A stretch of 64,000 nucleotides of DNA, from positions 248,001-312,000 of the forward strand of contig NW_020289983.1 in assembly GCF_003144245.1 (NCBI RefSeq), read 5' to 3'. Below the pieces are notes generated by a model, which saw only the letters and a list, made by a program, of their open reading frames with translations, was not told the DNA's origin and ran no database searches. Below, piece by piece: positions 62,588-64,000 of this stretch (position 1 is the first letter of the stretch; every line of letters starts with the position of its first letter). The position numbers and the translations under genes are program-made. This DNA comes from Jaminaea rosea (Eukaryota > Basidiomycota > Exobasidiomycetes > Microstromatales).

Positions 62588-64000
62588 ATGCTCGACCCGC
62601 CTGCGCCTATTGACCAGGCAAACACGGGCGCAGATGTTTCTTCCCTCGCAGATCCGCCGCCCAATGTCAAGCTGCCAGACTCAGAGACGACGGAAGCTCG
62701 CCCAGCTCCTACGCCTCGACCCTCGGACGATCTTTCCATCCTCGCTACACTCAACAGAGCTGCAGCTCGCCCAGCATCAAAGTCGCCACTATGGTCTCGA
62801 AAGGCAGGAGAGGCCAACGTCGTTCGATCTCGTCAAGGTAGCGTCTTGACTCGAGGTCTCGTCCTCAAGACAGACCATTTCGAGGGCACGCGCGTTCGCC
62901 CCACGAAGCTCGATCTGTCTTTGCAAGGTGCTCCGAATTTCCGCAAAGCCGATGCACCGCTTGAAGTCTATGGTACCGCTCAGCCCACTATCACGGGTCT
63001 GCGCACAATATTAGCCGTTTTGGGCGCAGCACCCCCTCCAGCAGCAGCTGCAAATAAGAGGCCATGGCAGAGGACGCCATCCGGCATGACGCTCAAATCA
63101 CCGCCAGTCTCGCGTCAGGCGTCGCATCAGCTCAATAAACAGGCCGCATCGCCCATCGAGTCTCCTGATATGCGTCCCATTACTCAGCAGGCCAAGAAGA
63201 AGACCACAGTCTGGGTCTGTACCCGTGAAGAGCCAATGTGAGTGGGCGCACATGCGAAGCTACCTTTCCATCCTGCATCTGACTCAACTTTCTTCTCCGT
63301 CCCTCGCTCGTAGCATCTACATTGGCGCTCGACCCTTTGTACTCCGCGAGCAGACGAGCCCAATTAACACCTTCTCCCTCTCGTCTCGTGCCGACAACTT
63401 GGAGGCCATCGAGGGCAGGCTCAAGGACGACATCCTGCGCGAGGCTGCGCGCTTCGGCGGCCTGATCATGGTGCATGAGGAAGAAGGAAAAGGTGACGAG
63501 CCCAAGCTCAAGCCGACTTGGATCGCTGTAGACACAGAGACCGTCAAGACGGTTCGAGATGTCTTCGAGGATCTACGCAGTCAAGGATGGGCGTGCGACT
63601 ACCATCGCGTACCAATCGCGCCTGACCAACCCATAGAGAACAACTACCTTGATGCATACACGCGCATTCTTCAGTCCCTCGACCCTGAGACGTCGGCAGT
63701 CGTTGCCAACTGCGGTGCGGGAGTCACGCGAACCACCTTCGCTATGGTAGCGGCACAGATCGTCAGGCGAAGACAGTGGATCCTGCGTGGCCATCCTGAT
63801 CCTTTCAACTTGGCCGACGGGACGATGAGTCCTAGCAATCCAAACTCATCCGGTGCGGCCAACAGTCCTAGCCTGGCAGCCACCGCTGTCACTTCGCCGG
63901 CTCTAGAAGCACAAAGAAGAAGTACTGGCATCAAGGGCAGCGCCGACTCGTCGATGGCAAAGAGCCTGCGAGCCGTTTGGGAGAAGCAGGCTCAGGCTCA
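62588..64000 (+). CDS. paladin-type phosphatase-domain protein (5' part)
   Basis: Two exons seen, 62588-63237 and 63314 to the window edge, joined in phase 2; the gene continues beyond 64000. After a Pro/Ala-rich start come RGLVLKTDHF, NFRKADAPLEVYGTAQPT and, across the splice, EEPIIYIGARPFVLRE. Then come WACDYHRVPIAPDQPIENNY and NCGAGVTRTTFAMVAAQ. This is the order found in one phosphatase repeat of paladin (PALD1), a phytase-like dual-specificity phosphatase family. The P-loop has Cys, Gly, Arg and Thr in the Cx5R spacing (CGAGVTR), so the catalytic Cys and Arg are kept in this repeat. Paladins usually carry two or more such repeats, so at least one more is expected outside the window. Substrate is unknown; inositol phosphates or phosphoinositides are plausible from the fold. 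Confidence 0.8.

Overview
This is nuclear DNA of a fungus, most likely a basidiomycete of the Ustilaginomycotina type; the species cannot be named from sequence alone. The evidence is GC-rich, densely packed genes on both strands and short GT-AG introns (mostly about 45-180 nt) whose donor is almost always GTGAGT. The gene content is fungal: RSC9, Atg27, Rsp5, a Zn2Cys6 factor and a GPI-type aspartic protease. I saw no CRISPR array, rRNA, tRNA or bacterial operon.

Layout, left to right. 0.4-10.3 kb: POL5 (-), SSZ1 (+), an MFS sugar-type transporter (-) and an SDR (+). 11.5-19.0 kb: an unknown signal-peptide/one-TM protein (+), a small ankyrin protein (-), Atg27 (+) and a GPI-anchored aspartic protease (-). 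20.0-30.7 kb: a housekeeping block of APN1 endonuclease IV (-), CFD1-type P-loop NTPase (+), HAD phosphatase (-), VAMP7-type R-SNARE (-), RSC9 (-), phosphomannomutase (+) and a Pol I RPA34-like subunit (-). 30.9-33.1 kb: YOS9/OS-9 lectin with a C-terminal HDEL (+). 34.2-38.6 kb: a tandem array of diverged, mostly broken units of an HNH-like zinc-domain family, the most unusual part of the window. 38.8-44.4 kb: five-exon asparagine synthetase (-) and the NEDD4-family ligase Rsp5 (+). 45.2-64.0 kb: a Zn2Cys6 regulator (-), a CHID1-like GH18 protein (+), an unknown NPF-motif protein (+), a TM protein with one PPxY and five PSAP motifs (+), a MAPEG protein (+), an unknown nuclear-type protein (+), a chromodomain protein (-) and the 5' part of a paladin-type phosphatase (+), which runs off the right edge.

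Functional links. POL5, SSZ1 and RPA34 serve ribosome production or nascent-chain handling. Phosphomannomutase supplies GDP-mannose for N-glycosylation, and YOS9 reads trimmed N-glycans in ER quality control. Rsp5, the PPxY/PSAP protein, Atg27 and the VAMP7-type SNARE belong to endosome/vacuole traffic. Several neighbours share short divergent promoters (POL5/SSZ1, APN1/CFD1, RSC9/PMM, RPA34/YOS9). Exon boundaries were set by reading splice sites by eye together with family conservation; every spliced model given here keeps frame.
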